Position numbers and translations under genes: made by a program. This document shows, piece by piece, positions 43,462 to 52,334 of a stretch of DNA of 64,000 nt (its first letter is position 1; every line of letters starts with the position of its first letter). Location of the stretch: contig NZ_FOIB01000015.1 of the NCBI RefSeq assembly GCF_900111765.1, positions 1 to 64,000 of the forward strand, in the 5' to 3' direction. The DNA comes from Myxococcus fulvus (GTDB lineage: Bacteria > Myxococcota > Myxococcia > Myxococcales > Myxococcaceae). Below the pieces are notes generated by a model that was given only the letters and a program-made list of their open reading frames with translations, had not been told where the DNA came from and did not search any database.

Positions 43462-45180
43462 TCAGAACGCCGCGCCGCTCGCGCGCCGGCCCGGCGAGGA
43501 CGTCAGGCCAGACAGGCTGGTGTGCAGCACGAAGGTGGCGGCCGAGCCTAAATCCGGGCTGCGGTTCGCGGAGACACCGTCCGTGCCCGACATCGCCGAG
43601 GACAGCACCGCCGTGTCCACCACGGTGCCGGACGCGTTCTTCACCGTCACGGTGTCACCGCTGTTGGACAGGCCCAGCGTGCCCGTGGACGCCCCCACCG
43701 CGTTGGGCGTGCCCGAGGGGATGCCCGCCGCACCACCGAACACCACGATGACGCCGCCCGCCGGCACCGTCGTCCCGCTGGGGAACGTGTGCCGCACGCT
43801 CGCAGCATCGGACACCGTCCACCCCGCGATGCTCAGCGCCGCCGTGCCCGTGTTCACCAGCTCCACGAACTCGCCATTCACGTCCGAGCCCGCCTCGTTC
43901 ACCAGCACCTCGTTGATGAGGAGCGTCCCCGTCCCCCCACCGCCGCCCGTGGCGATGGAGAAGGCCGCGTCACTGGTGTCCGTGATGCTGGAGTTCGACG
44001 TGTCCGTCACCCGCACGCGCGCCGTGGTGCTCGCCGTGGTGGGCAGCGTCCAGGCGAGGCTCCCCGCCGAGGCCGACGTGCTCGACGACAGTGTGGTCCA
44101 CGTGCTCCCGTTCAGCGTGTACTCCACCCGCACGCTCGACACACCCGAGGACGTCCAGGCGATGGAGCGTGCGCTGCCCGCCGTCCAGCTCTCACCGCCG
44201 TTGGGCGACGTCACCGTCAGGCTGGAGGACGCCGCGTCCCCGGGGATGAGGAAGTCCTTGATGACGCCCATGTGCTGCATGCCGGACGCGCCGCTGTCGC
44301 CCGAGAGCGCCGGGGAAATCTCGCCGATGGGCGAGTACACGCGCGTGTCCACCACCAGCCCGTTCGCGAACGAGCTGCCGCCGATGACCACCGCCGTCTG
44401 GTACGGCCGCAGGTCACCGTCCACCAGCACGTGGTCATAAGGGCTGTTGCGACCCGCGTTGGTGTTGGTGTTGCCGTTGCGGTCCGCCGGGTACGGGCTC
44501 GCGGTGCTGACCACCTGCGACAGGGTGCCGAAGCACGACTCGGAGCGGCTGCCCGTGTTCAGGTCACCGCCAATCACCAGGTAGTCCCCCGCGGGGATGT
44601 TGGCCTGGATGCGGCTGACCAGGCTCACCGCCTCCGTGTTGCGCGTGCTGGCGTTCGCCGTCAGCAGGTGCACGCTCACCGCCCACAAGTCCTTCGGCCC
44701 GGGGATGTCGATGCGCGCCCAGGCGAAGTCGCGATTGCTGACCTGCGGGTCGTCCCACTCGCCCGAGGCGATGATGGGGTAGCGGCTGATGATGCCATTG
44801 GGAATCTGCGCGCCGGACTCGCGGTAGTACGAGAAGCCCGGTCCGAAGGCCGTGTCCACGAAGCCGCGGATGTCGGCGGCGGAGTCCGTCTTGTAGTTGA
44901 ACTCCTGAATCATCACGATGTCCGCGTCCGTGCCCTGGAAGATGCGCAGGCCGTGGCCCGGGTCGTAGTCCTGCCCGTTGCCACTGGAGAGGTTCGCCGC
45001 CATCAGCCGCAGGCGCACGTTGGCCAGCGAGTCCTGGCGCTCACCGAGCGACGTCTCCTCCGAGGGCGCGTCCGACAGGGGCGCCTCACCACCGCAGGCG
45101 GCGAGTCCCAGGAACAACACCATGAGCCAGTGGCGCCATGACGACAGCGCGCGCGTCGAGACTGCGAGGGTGTTTCGCAC
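43462..45180 (-). CDS. Lipoprotein endonuclease/exonuclease/phosphatase with Ig-like and lamin-tail domains
   Basis: A 572-residue exported protein. GTG at 45180 gives a typical lipoprotein signal with lipobox LAAC (Cys29). The EEP domain (about 52-330) carries MIQEFN (Glu93, metal), VSVHLL, GGDLNTG near 195 and SPYDHVLV, the order found in DNase I-like hydrolases. A beta-sandwich (about 335-430) starts VTSPNGGESWTAG. A lamin-tail domain (about 440-560) starts LLINEVLVNEAGSDVNGEFVEL. This combination is typical of secreted bacterial nucleases. A surface DNase for predation or DNA use is likely; phosphodiesterase activity on other substrates is possible. Confidence 0.83.
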   Translation of the reverse strand: MRNTLAVSTRALSSWRHWLMVLFLGLAACGGEAPLSDAPSEETSLGERQDSLANVRLRLMAANLSSGNGQDYDPGHGLRIFQGTDADIVMIQEFNYKTDSAADIRGFVDTAFGPGFSYYRESGAQIPNGIISRYPIIASGEWDDPQVSNRDFAWARIDIPGPKDLWAVSVHLLTANASTRNTEAVSLVSRIQANIPAGDYLVIGGDLNTGSRSESCFGTLSQVVSTASPYPADRNGNTNTNAGRNSPYDHVLVDGDLRPYQTAVVIGGSSFANGLVVDTRVYSPIGEISPALSGDSGASGMQHMGVIKDFLIPGDAASSSLTVTSPNGGESWTAGSARSIAWTSSGVSSVRVEYTLNGSTWTTLSSSTSASAGSLAWTLPTTASTTARVRVTDTSNSSITDTSDAAFSIATGGGGGTGTLLINEVLVNEAGSDVNGEFVELVNTGTAALSIAGWTVSDAASVRHTFPSGTTVPAGGVIVVFGGAAGIPSGTPNAVGASTGTLGLSNSGDTVTVKNASGTVVDTAVLSSAMSGTDGVSANRSPDLGSAATFVLHTSLSGLTSSPGRRASGAAF

Positions 45181-45342
45181 GAGGTCCAGTCCTGCTCCCG
45201 CCAGTGGGAGCGGTTGAGGGTCGGCAACGAATGCTGAACGGGTGGCCCAGACAGGCTTCGCCTGGAACCACGGCCTCAACTTACCTTCCGGGACCCACTG
45301 AAAAGTCGGCGAAACACGATTGAAACATGACGAGACGTCGCC

Positions 45343-45813
45343 CTACAGGGCAGCGGCGGTGGACAGGGCGACGAACGCGTAACGCAGGCCCTTGCCCAGC
45401 GTGACGAACACGACGAACGGCAGGGGCCTGACGCCCACCATGCCGCCGGCGATGACGAACGCGTCGCCAACGATGGGCATCCACGACATCACGAGCGCGG
45501 GCGCGCCCCAGGTGCGCAGCTTCGCCTCGACGCGCTCCATGCGAGGGCCCTCCTTCTCACGACGGCGCGCATACCAGCGCCCCAGCGCCCCGCCTCCGCC
45601 GCGCGCCACCCACAGCCCCAACAGGTAGAGCGACACCGCGCCCAGCACATTGCCCACCGTGGCCACGCCCGTGGCGAGCATCGGCGGAGCGCCGCCATAG
45701 ATGAGCGCGGCGAGCAGCGCCTCGGAGGGCACCGGCACCACCGAGCCCGCGAGCATCGCGACGAAGAAGAGGCCCGGGAGCCCCCAGGCGGAGAGGAACG
45801 AGGCGTCTGGCAT
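45343..45813 (-). CDS. YqaA/DedA-like VTT-domain membrane protein
   Basis: A 156-residue inner-membrane protein. ATG at 45813 gives MPDASFLSAWGLPGLFFVAML, leading directly into the first helix. GSVVPVPSEALLAALIYGG is the re-entrant motif of the short YqaA branch of the DedA/VTT superfamily, followed by three more hydrophobic segments and the conserved WMPIVGDAFVIAGG. DedA proteins are lipid scramblases or carriers needed for envelope homeostasis. YqaA members are less well characterised. No clear Shine-Dalgarno is seen. It lies in the same direction as the lipoprotein gene downstream, 162 bases away. Confidence 0.82.
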   Translation of the reverse strand: MPDASFLSAWGLPGLFFVAMLAGSVVPVPSEALLAALIYGGAPPMLATGVATVGNVLGAVSLYLLGLWVARGGGGALGRWYARRREKEGPRMERVEAKLRTWGAPALVMSWMPIVGDAFVIAGGMVGVRPLPFVVFVTLGKGLRYAFVALSTAAAL

Positions 45814-46064
45814 GGAGAGGTGGGTGCGAAGGACCCCGGCAGTGTGCCATGCGCCCACGTGGGCTCGCAGCCTCCGTGTCGAGCCCGCCTGCCCCCACCG
45901 GAAGTGAGCCCCGGGCCCGCAGGACCTGCGCGCCTGCTTGCGAGCGCGCAGGAAATGCACGGCGTCGGGGTGGCTGGCGCCTCGCTCTCCGAGGGAGGAC
46001 GGGCCTCGGCGCACGCCTTGCTACGGGGAGGAGCCATCACCTCACCGTGAAGGAACTCCGTGTC

Positions 46065-47216
46065 ATGAGCAGCAGCGACCATCCCGCCTCGGTCTTGAGC
46101 AACGACCTGCGAATCGTCCCCGTGGAGATTGCTCCCGAGACGTTCTGGGTGGGCAAGCGGGAGCCGGGCAACATCTTCTACGCCAACCCCTATCTGAGAC
46201 GCTTCCGGGGGACGGACGCGAAGACGCAGCGGGCCTCGGAGTTCAACCTCCTCATCGACCCGGGCTCGAGCAGCGACTTCTCCACCATCCACACCAAGGT
46301 GACGTCGCTCATCGGAGGGATGGAGCGGTTGTCGGCCCTGTTCATCAACCACCAGGACCCGGACGTGGGCTCGTCGGCGAGCATCATCTCCGCGCGCTAT
46401 GCGCCTCGCGCCGGCATCCTCTGCTCGGAGGACACCTGGCGGCTCATCGTCCACCAGAACCTGCCGCGCAACCGCTTCATCGCCACCGAGAAGTTCACGC
46501 AGGGGCTGAGCGTCCCCACCGGGCACAAGCTGTTGCCGGTGCCCTCGCCCTTCTGTCACTTCCGGGGCGCGGTGATGCTCTACGACCCGCAGACGCGCGT
46601 GCTCTTCACCGGAGACTTGTTCGGCGGGCTCACGGACGCCAACGCGAAGGGACTGTACGCGGACGAGTCCGACTGGGCGGGCATCCGCGCGTTCCATCAA
46701 ATCTACATGCCGGTGAACGCGGCGCTGGCGCGCACGGTGGCCACCATCCGCAAGCTCACGCCGGCGGTCGAAATCATCGCGCCGCAGCACGGGCGCGTCA
46801 TCCGGGGGCCGCTGGTGCAGCAGTTCCTGGAGCGGATGGAGCGGCTGCAGGTGGGCCTGGACATCATGGACGAGGCCCAGGACAAGACGCACATCCAGGC
46901 GTGGAACTCGGTGGTGGACCGGGTGCTGGCGCTCGCGCGGGGGTATCTGGGCGAGTCGGTGGACGTGAAGCTGGGGGCCAGTGACGAGCTGTCGGACACG
47001 TCGACGTTCGAGGGCAACCGGCTGGTGGTGAACCGCCTGGGCAAGTGGACGGTGGAGCACGTGGTGGATGTGCTGTGCAAGGGTGAGCCGCCGGAGATCG
47101 CCGGCCCCATCATGGTGGAGGCCACCAGCGCGGCGGCGGAGTACAACCTGCCCACGCCGCACCTGGACATCGAGGGCGCGGGAGCCCCCTCGCACATCTC
47201 GCTGCTGGACCCCTGA
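46065..47216 (+). CDS. ODP-like metallo-beta-lactamase-fold di-iron protein
   Basis: A 383-residue cytosolic protein with AAGGAA before ATG 46065. The metallo-beta-lactamase fold (about 18-260) has an altered metal motif His96-Q-Asp98-P-Asp100 in INHQDPDVGSS, then His165 in FCHFRG, Asp184 in FTGDLFGG and His242 in APQHGRV. This resembles the flavodiiron/ODP branch, which binds a di-iron centre and senses or reduces oxygen. There is no flavodoxin domain. The C-terminal ~125 residues (WNSVVDRVLALARGYLGESVDV ...) are an extra unrecognised domain. A Ser/Thr kinase begins 37 bases downstream, suggesting an oxygen or redox signal feeding a kinase. Confidence 0.83.
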   Translation: MSSSDHPASVLSNDLRIVPVEIAPETFWVGKREPGNIFYANPYLRRFRGTDAKTQRASEFNLLIDPGSSSDFSTIHTKVTSLIGGMERLSALFINHQDPDVGSSASIISARYAPRAGILCSEDTWRLIVHQNLPRNRFIATEKFTQGLSVPTGHKLLPVPSPFCHFRGAVMLYDPQTRVLFTGDLFGGLTDANAKGLYADESDWAGIRAFHQIYMPVNAALARTVATIRKLTPAVEIIAPQHGRVIRGPLVQQFLERMERLQVGLDIMDEAQDKTHIQAWNSVVDRVLALARGYLGESVDVKLGASDELSDTSTFEGNRLVVNRLGKWTVEHVVDVLCKGEPPEIAGPIMVEATSAAAEYNLPTPHLDIEGAGAPSHISLLDP

Positions 47217-47253
47217 GCCGCGGCACGGGCCAACGGACACCGAGGGAGGAGCG

Positions 47254-48336
47254 GTGGGCTCGACGGAAGATGACGCCGGGGGTGTGGTGTACCTCGGCGG
47301 CGTGCAGGAGACGAAGGTGACGGGGGGCACGACGCCGCCCCCCGCCCCCGAGCTGTCGTGGGGTCCCGCGCCGACAACGCCTCCGCCCCCGGTGTCATTG
47401 GGCGAGACGCTGCGCGCGGCGACGCCCGTGTCCCCGCACGGGACGCTGCTCCAGGGAATCCCCACGCCCGCGCCGCTCCCCGCGGCGCTGGTGCGGGGGC
47501 TGGTGCCGGGGCAGGTGGTGGCCCAGCGCTACCGCGTGGAGCGCTGGCTGGGCGCGGGTGGGAGCTCCACGGTGTACGAGGCGCACGACCTGCTCGAGCG
47601 GCACCGCGTGGCGCTCAAGGTGCTTGCGACGCCGCACGCGGACGCGGCGACGGTGGCGAGGTTCCGGCAGGAGGTGGAGCACGCTCGGGCGCTGGAGCAC
47701 GTGAACATCCTGCGCGTCTTCGACGTGGGGATGGATGGGGAGCGGCACTTCCTCACGGTGGAGTTGTTGGACGGGATGGATTTGCGCCAGCGGATGATGG
47801 AGCGACGCCCCACGCTCGCGGAGGCGCTGCGGTGGCTCACGCACGCGGCCGTCGCGCTGGAGCATGCGCATGGACGGGGGGTGCTGCATCGGGATGTGAA
47901 GCCGGCGAACCTCTTCATCACGCGCGGTGGGGTGTTGAAGCTGATGGACTTCGGCCTGGCGAAGAGCGCGCATGTGGCCGGGACGACGGCGCAGGGGACG
48001 GTGCTGGGGACTCCCGAGTACATGGCGCCCGAGCAGGTGATGGGCAGTCCCCCCGTGTCGTCCACGACGGACCTGTATGCGCTGGGCATCGTGGCGTATG
48101 AGCTGCTCACGGGGCAGCTGCCGTTCCGTCACCCGGACCCGGTGCCGTTGATGTTCCTGCATGTGCAGCAGGTGCCGGTGCCGCTGACGACGCTGCGGCC
48201 GAACCTGCCGAGGCCGTTCGAGCGGGTGGTGCTGAAGCTGTTGGAGAAGCGCCCCGAGGACCGCTACGCCAGCGCGACGGAGTTACGCTCGGCGCTCGCG
48301 AAGCTGTGGCCGTTCGCGCTCAAGGAGTCGTGCTGA
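47254..48336 (+). CDS. Eukaryote-like Ser/Thr protein kinase
   Basis: A 360-residue cytosolic Hanks-type kinase. GTG at 47254 is chosen because GGGAGGAG precedes it. A Pro/Thr-rich N-terminal tail (1-90) precedes the kinase domain (about 93-355): glycine loop LGAGGSSTVYEA, Lys122 in VALKVLA, HRDVKPAN (Asp214), DFGLAK (Asp232) and the activation segment ending GTPEYMAPEQ. The HRD Arg is present, implying activation-loop phosphorylation. No membrane segment or sensor domain follows, so input must come from a partner. The ODP-like protein immediately upstream in the same operon is the obvious candidate. Confidence 0.93.
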   Translation: MGSTEDDAGGVVYLGGVQETKVTGGTTPPPAPELSWGPAPTTPPPPVSLGETLRAATPVSPHGTLLQGIPTPAPLPAALVRGLVPGQVVAQRYRVERWLGAGGSSTVYEAHDLLERHRVALKVLATPHADAATVARFRQEVEHARALEHVNILRVFDVGMDGERHFLTVELLDGMDLRQRMMERRPTLAEALRWLTHAAVALEHAHGRGVLHRDVKPANLFITRGGVLKLMDFGLAKSAHVAGTTAQGTVLGTPEYMAPEQVMGSPPVSSTTDLYALGIVAYELLTGQLPFRHPDPVPLMFLHVQQVPVPLTTLRPNLPRPFERVVLKLLEKRPEDRYASATELRSALAKLWPFALKESC

Positions 48337-48339
48337 GGC

Positions 48340-49704
48340 TCAGGACTCGTTCGAGGCTTTGCCGGGAGCGGCCACCGCGAGCCCCAGGGCGACGACTCCC
48401 GCCAGCGCGCCCGCGATGGCGAACTGCAGGGCGAAGTGGCCTCGTGCCAGCGCCAGCGCGGCCACCGTGAGCGAGCCGCCCAACAGGCGCGTCGCGTAGA
48501 GGCTGCTGGTGACGATGCCCCGGTGGTGCCAGGGCGCGCGCGACTGCGGGCCGATGAGCGACGTGCTCGCCGCGGGGCCCAGCCCCATGCCCAGCACCGC
48601 GAGCGAGGCGAGCGCCGCGTACGTGCCCCAGCCATACGCGGCCGTCAGCGCGAGCAGCCCCGCGCCCGTCGCGGCCACCGCGAAGCCCACGCCGGCGCTC
48701 AGTCGCATGCCGCCGCGCACCAGCAGCTTCACACCGAACGTCGAACCCACGGACCATCCCAGCAACATGGGCAGCAGCGTCAGCCCGGCGACGATGGGCG
48801 TCTGTCCGCCCTGCTCCGTCATCCACAAGGGCACCCACGCGGCCATGCTGTAGAGCAGCGCGCCGCCGGCGATGCCTCCCGCGACACCGCTGAGCACCGT
48901 GCGGTCCTTCACCAGCTCCATCGGCAGGAGGGGCGCGAGGGATTTGCGCTGCTGGAACACCAGCCCCGCGCCCAGCACCACCGCGCCCAGCAGGCACAGC
49001 CAGCGCAGCTCCGCGTGCCCGGGCTCCAGTGAGAACAGGAGCATCGCGGCGGAGGTGCCCGCGAGCACGGGCCCCCAGCGGTCCAGCTTCACGTCCGTGC
49101 GACGCGGCGGGTCCCGGTAGGAGAGATACAGGAGCAGCGCGGCGAACAGGCCCACGGGGACGTTCACCAGGAACACCCACCGCCACGACGCCTGCATCAC
49201 CAGCCAGCCGCCGATGAGCGGCCCCACCGCGTTGCCCGCGCCCCAGGCGCCGGTGAACAGGCCCTGCACGGCGGCGCGCTCGCGCAGCGTGTAGAGGTCC
49301 GCGCTGATGGTGAGCGTGGTGGGCTGCAGCGCGCCGGCGCCGAGCCCCTGCAGCACCCGGAAGGCGATGAGCGCGTGCACGGAGTCGGCGAGCCCGCACA
49401 GCGCGGAGCCGACGAGGAACAACCCCATGCCGGCGAAGAAGACGGGCTTGCGGCCGAGCCGGTCCGCGAGCTTTCCGGAGATGAGCACGCCGACGGTGGA
49501 GGCGAAGAGGAACGCGGAGAAGACCCACGAGTAGAGGTGCTGGCCGCCCAGCTCGCGGGTGATGGTGGGCATGGCGCTGGTCACGACCGTGCCCTCGAAG
49601 GCGCTGACCACCAGGGCCAGCAGCACCGCCCCGGTGGCCGTCCGCCTCGCCACCCCGGGCCGAGCGGAGGGCACCGGCTCTACCGACACACCGCTTCCAT
49701 CCAT
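48340..49704 (-). CDS. MFS multidrug efflux transporter (DHA2-like)
   Basis: A 454-residue inner-membrane protein with about 14 hydrophobic segments. The motif A loop after the second helix is GKLADRLGRKP, and LQGLGAGALQPTT with GPLIGGWL matches motifs B/C of drug/H+ antiporters. The start ATG at 49704 gives a short cytosolic leader. It is probably a proton-driven exporter of small hydrophobic or toxic compounds. It is divergent from a LysR regulator, and the 70-base gap contains a near-perfect operator, so the regulator almost certainly controls it. It ends 3 bases from the convergent kinase gene. Confidence 0.92.
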   Translation of the reverse strand: MDGSGVSVEPVPSARPGVARRTATGAVLLALVVSAFEGTVVTSAMPTITRELGGQHLYSWVFSAFLFASTVGVLISGKLADRLGRKPVFFAGMGLFLVGSALCGLADSVHALIAFRVLQGLGAGALQPTTLTISADLYTLRERAAVQGLFTGAWGAGNAVGPLIGGWLVMQASWRWVFLVNVPVGLFAALLLYLSYRDPPRRTDVKLDRWGPVLAGTSAAMLLFSLEPGHAELRWLCLLGAVVLGAGLVFQQRKSLAPLLPMELVKDRTVLSGVAGGIAGGALLYSMAAWVPLWMTEQGGQTPIVAGLTLLPMLLGWSVGSTFGVKLLVRGGMRLSAGVGFAVAATGAGLLALTAAYGWGTYAALASLAVLGMGLGPAASTSLIGPQSRAPWHHRGIVTSSLYATRLLGGSLTVAALALARGHFALQFAIAGALAGVVALGLAVAAPGKASNES

Positions 49705-49730
49705 GCCGAACGTGTAACCGGGGGCTTGCC

Positions 49731-49776
49731 ATGCGGAAATCGCAACTTCCGCATAGAGTTCTTGCGTAATCCGCAT
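49731..49776. promoter_or_regulatory. LysR-type operator between MFS and LysR genes
   Basis: A perfect 8-bp inverted repeat ATGCGGAA-N8-TTCCGCAT (49731-49754) fits a LysR recognition site (T-N11-A type). A third half-site TCCGCAT (49770-49776) lies exactly 22 bases (two helical turns) after the second arm and overlaps the regulator's ATG. This is the classical recognition-plus-activation layout. It implies autoregulation of the LysR gene and control of the divergent pump. Confidence 0.8.
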
Positions 49777-50719
49777 GAACCGAGACCAGCTCCAGGCCTT
49801 TCTCCGAGTGGCACAAGAGGGGCGCCTCTCCCCGGCGGCCAAGGGCCTGGGCTTGTCCCAGTCCGGACTGTCCCGGCAGCTCCAGGCGCTCGAGGCGGAG
49901 CTGGGCACGCGGCTGCTCGTCCGCACGCCCGCTGGGGCCGTCCTCACCGACGCGGGTGAGCGCTTCCTGCCCCATGCCCGGCGCGCCCTGGATGCACTGG
50001 CCGCGGGCACATCCGAACTGGAGCGACTGTCGGGCACACCTCGCGGTCCCGTGTCGCTGGGGACGTTGCACACGGTGGGCGCGTACCTGCTGCCGGACAT
50101 CATTCCGACGTTCGCGCGGAGATTCCCGGAGGTGCGCCCCCGGCTCAGCGAGGGCATGAGCACGGCCCTCGAGGACAACGTGGTCCGAGGCGTCCTGGAC
50201 CTGGCCATCGTGTCGTTGCCGGTGCGGCACACGGACCTGGTGGCGCAGAAGCTGTGGGAGGAGGTGCTGGTGCTGGCGGTGCCGCGTGGGCATCGGCTCA
50301 CGAAGGTCACCCGGCCGCTGGCACTGGCGGACGTGGTGGAGGAGACGTGGGTGGTCATCCCCAGCATGAGCGGAACGCGGGCGCTGGAGGCCGAGTGCGA
50401 GGCGCGCGGGGTGACGCCGAAGCTCGCGCTGGAGACGGACAACGCGGAGGCGATGCGGCGCATGGTGGAGCGCGGCCTGGGCGTGGCGCTCATCCCGGAG
50501 CTGATGGCGAGAGACCACCAGTCGCGCGGCTTCGACGTGGTGCCGCTCGCGAAGAGCGGGCTGAAGCGACAGGTGGCGCTCGTGCATCGGGGCGAGGGCT
50601 ACCTCACCGCGGCGGCGCGGGAGCTCAAGTCGTTCATCGTGGAGAGCGTGCGAGCGATGCCCGAGCCATGGGGAGGGGGCAAGCGCACGGGAGCGGCCCC
50701 GGGCCCGCGGGTGCGGTAG
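49775..50719 (+). CDS. LysR-family transcriptional regulator
   Basis: A 314-residue DNA-binding protein. Residues 1-60 form the LysR helix-turn-helix (MNRDQLQAFLRVAQEGRLSPAAKGLGLSQSGLSRQLQALE), followed by the linker helix. Residues about 90-295 form the substrate-binding effector domain (GTLHTVGAYLLPDIIPTFARRFP). Such proteins act as tetramers that bend operator DNA when a small ligand binds. It is divergent from the MFS pump and its own start codon lies inside a third operator half-site. The inducer may be the compound exported by the pump. Confidence 0.93.
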   Translation: MNRDQLQAFLRVAQEGRLSPAAKGLGLSQSGLSRQLQALEAELGTRLLVRTPAGAVLTDAGERFLPHARRALDALAAGTSELERLSGTPRGPVSLGTLHTVGAYLLPDIIPTFARRFPEVRPRLSEGMSTALEDNVVRGVLDLAIVSLPVRHTDLVAQKLWEEVLVLAVPRGHRLTKVTRPLALADVVEETWVVIPSMSGTRALEAECEARGVTPKLALETDNAEAMRRMVERGLGVALIPELMARDHQSRGFDVVPLAKSGLKRQVALVHRGEGYLTAAARELKSFIVESVRAMPEPWGGGKRTGAAPGPRVR

Positions 50720-50764
50720 CTTGGCGAGACCCTCCAAGCGTCCTTTGGGCGAGAGAGGAGATTC

Positions 50765-51553
50765 ATGCCGCTGAAGGTGATGACGTTCAACGTGTTGCAG
50801 GGAGGCGAGGAGCGGTTCGACGACATCGTCACCTTCCTCGCCCGGAACGCACCGGACGTGCTGGTGCTCCAGGAGTGCCTGGGCTGGGACGACGGCGGGA
50901 GGCTGCGTCGGGTGGCCGAGGCGCTGGACGTGCCGCAGGACGAGGCGCACCTGGTGCTGGGACAGTCACGCTCTCGGCCCAGCGGGCGGTGCTACCACGT
51001 CGCGGTGGTGAGCCGCCCTCCCCTGCGCTCGCTGCGCATCCACAATGACCGGCACTTCCTGGGTCACTGCATCGTCGAGTGCGAGCTGGAGGCCAATGGC
51101 CCGGTGACGCTGTTCGGCACGCACTTCGACGCGCATCACGAGAAGCTGCGCTACGTGGAGGCGCGGTATCTGCGCTCGCTGCTGGACGCGTCCCGGTTCC
51201 GCGAGGGGCAATACCTGTTGGTCGGTGACCTCAACTCGCTGTCGCGCAGGGACCCGTATCCGGTGGACCTGGAGGACCGGCTGCGGCGGGCGGGCACGGA
51301 CAAGTACGGCCATCCTCCGCGCTTCGACGTCATCGACGACATCGAGGACTACGGCTGGGTGGACACGCTGCCGACGCGGGCCGCGTCGACACGCTGGGTG
51401 ACGGCGCGGCGCAACCGGGGCGGCGTCACCATCGACTACCGCACGGACTATGTCTTCGCCTCGCCGCGCATGGCGGAGCGACTGGTCTCCGCGGAGGTCA
51501 TCGACGTGGGCGACACGTCGGACCACAACCCGCTGGTGGCGACCTTCCGCTAA
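50765..51553 (+). CDS. Endonuclease/exonuclease/phosphatase-fold hydrolase
   Basis: A 262-residue cytosolic EEP-superfamily protein; GAGAGAGGAG precedes the ATG. Visible motifs are MTFNVLQGG, VLVLQECLGW (metal Glu), THFDAHH, VGDLNSL and the terminal SDHNPLVATF (catalytic Asp-His). There is no signal peptide or extra domain, unlike the lipoprotein member at 43462-45180. Family members hydrolyse phosphodiesters in DNA, inositol phosphates or sphingomyelin; substrate is not predictable. It follows the LysR gene by 45 bases but may be transcribed independently. Confidence 0.88.
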   Translation: MPLKVMTFNVLQGGEERFDDIVTFLARNAPDVLVLQECLGWDDGGRLRRVAEALDVPQDEAHLVLGQSRSRPSGRCYHVAVVSRPPLRSLRIHNDRHFLGHCIVECELEANGPVTLFGTHFDAHHEKLRYVEARYLRSLLDASRFREGQYLLVGDLNSLSRRDPYPVDLEDRLRRAGTDKYGHPPRFDVIDDIEDYGWVDTLPTRAASTRWVTARRNRGGVTIDYRTDYVFASPRMAERLVSAEVIDVGDTSDHNPLVATFR

Positions 51554-51575
51554 CAAACCAAGCAGGGAGAACACC

Positions 51576-52334
51576 ATGTCCGGGGGGACATCCATGACGA
51601 AGCGTGAGTGGTGGGTTGTGCTGCTGCTCCTGCTCGCCAGCTGTGCGTCGGCACCTGCCGTCCACGCGGGGGCTTTCGAGCTTTCGCTCAAGGAGGAATC
51701 CGCGGAGGACTGCCGCGAGGCGGCGGAAGACGACGGGGATGAGGGATGCGTCACCATCGCGTGTGAAGACGGCGCGTGTGGGCTCTACCGGTGCGAGGAC
51801 GTCGCATCCGCTGCGGTGGCATTCCGCACGGGCGCCCCCGCCGCACCGATGGCAGGCGTAGGCAACTCGCCGCAGCGGTACTGGGGCGCGTCACAGGTGT
51901 TGCCGGGCCGCGAGCCCGTGCTCGTCTTCCGGAAGGAGCGACCCCAGGAGCTACCGAGTCAAAAGGAGCTCCGGAAGGCGAGAAAGGAGTGGGAGCAGGC
52001 CACGAAAGAGAAGCACCACATCTTCCCCAGGGCCTTCGCGGACTACTTCGCGTCTCGCCAAATCAACATCCACGAGTACGTCCTGGCCATCGACGTGAAG
52101 CGGCACAAGGAGATCCATGGTGGTGGGCATGGTGCCCCGTGGAACGCGGACTGGCTCCAGTACATCACGCAGGTGGAGCGAGAGGCCAATCTGGAGGGCG
52201 GGCCAAGGCCGGCGGAGGTGCGGCAGCGGCTCTTCGACTTTGGAGGGCTCATGGTCCAGCGCTATCGTCTCGTTGGGATGCCGATGACGTACTGGCAGCA
52301 GCTCACCGCCAACATGCGGATTGCCGAGGACTGA
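51576..52334 (+). CDS. SitA-like (TIGR02269-type) lipoprotein toxin with HNH/AHH-like C-terminus
   Basis: A 252-residue lipoprotein; AGGGAG precedes the ATG. A signal peptide ends in lipobox LASC (Cys23, or Cys17 from the inner ATG). A Cys-rich segment follows (about 46-73). A charged helical stretch leads to a C-terminal nuclease-like motif HHIFPR (147-152), with further His at 177, 181 and 185 (KRHKEIHGGGH). In Myxococcus, SitA lipoprotein toxins of this type pass between kin by outer-membrane exchange and kill cells lacking the cognate immunity protein; the family assignment here is from recognised pattern. The next gene overlaps by one base and encodes the expected immunity family. Confidence 0.82.
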   Translation: MSGGTSMTKREWWVVLLLLLASCASAPAVHAGAFELSLKEESAEDCREAAEDDGDEGCVTIACEDGACGLYRCEDVASAAVAFRTGAPAAPMAGVGNSPQRYWGASQVLPGREPVLVFRKERPQELPSQKELRKARKEWEQATKEKHHIFPRAFADYFASRQINIHEYVLAIDVKRHKEIHGGGHGAPWNADWLQYITQVEREANLEGGPRPAEVRQRLFDFGGLMVQRYRLVGMPMTYWQQLTANMRIAED

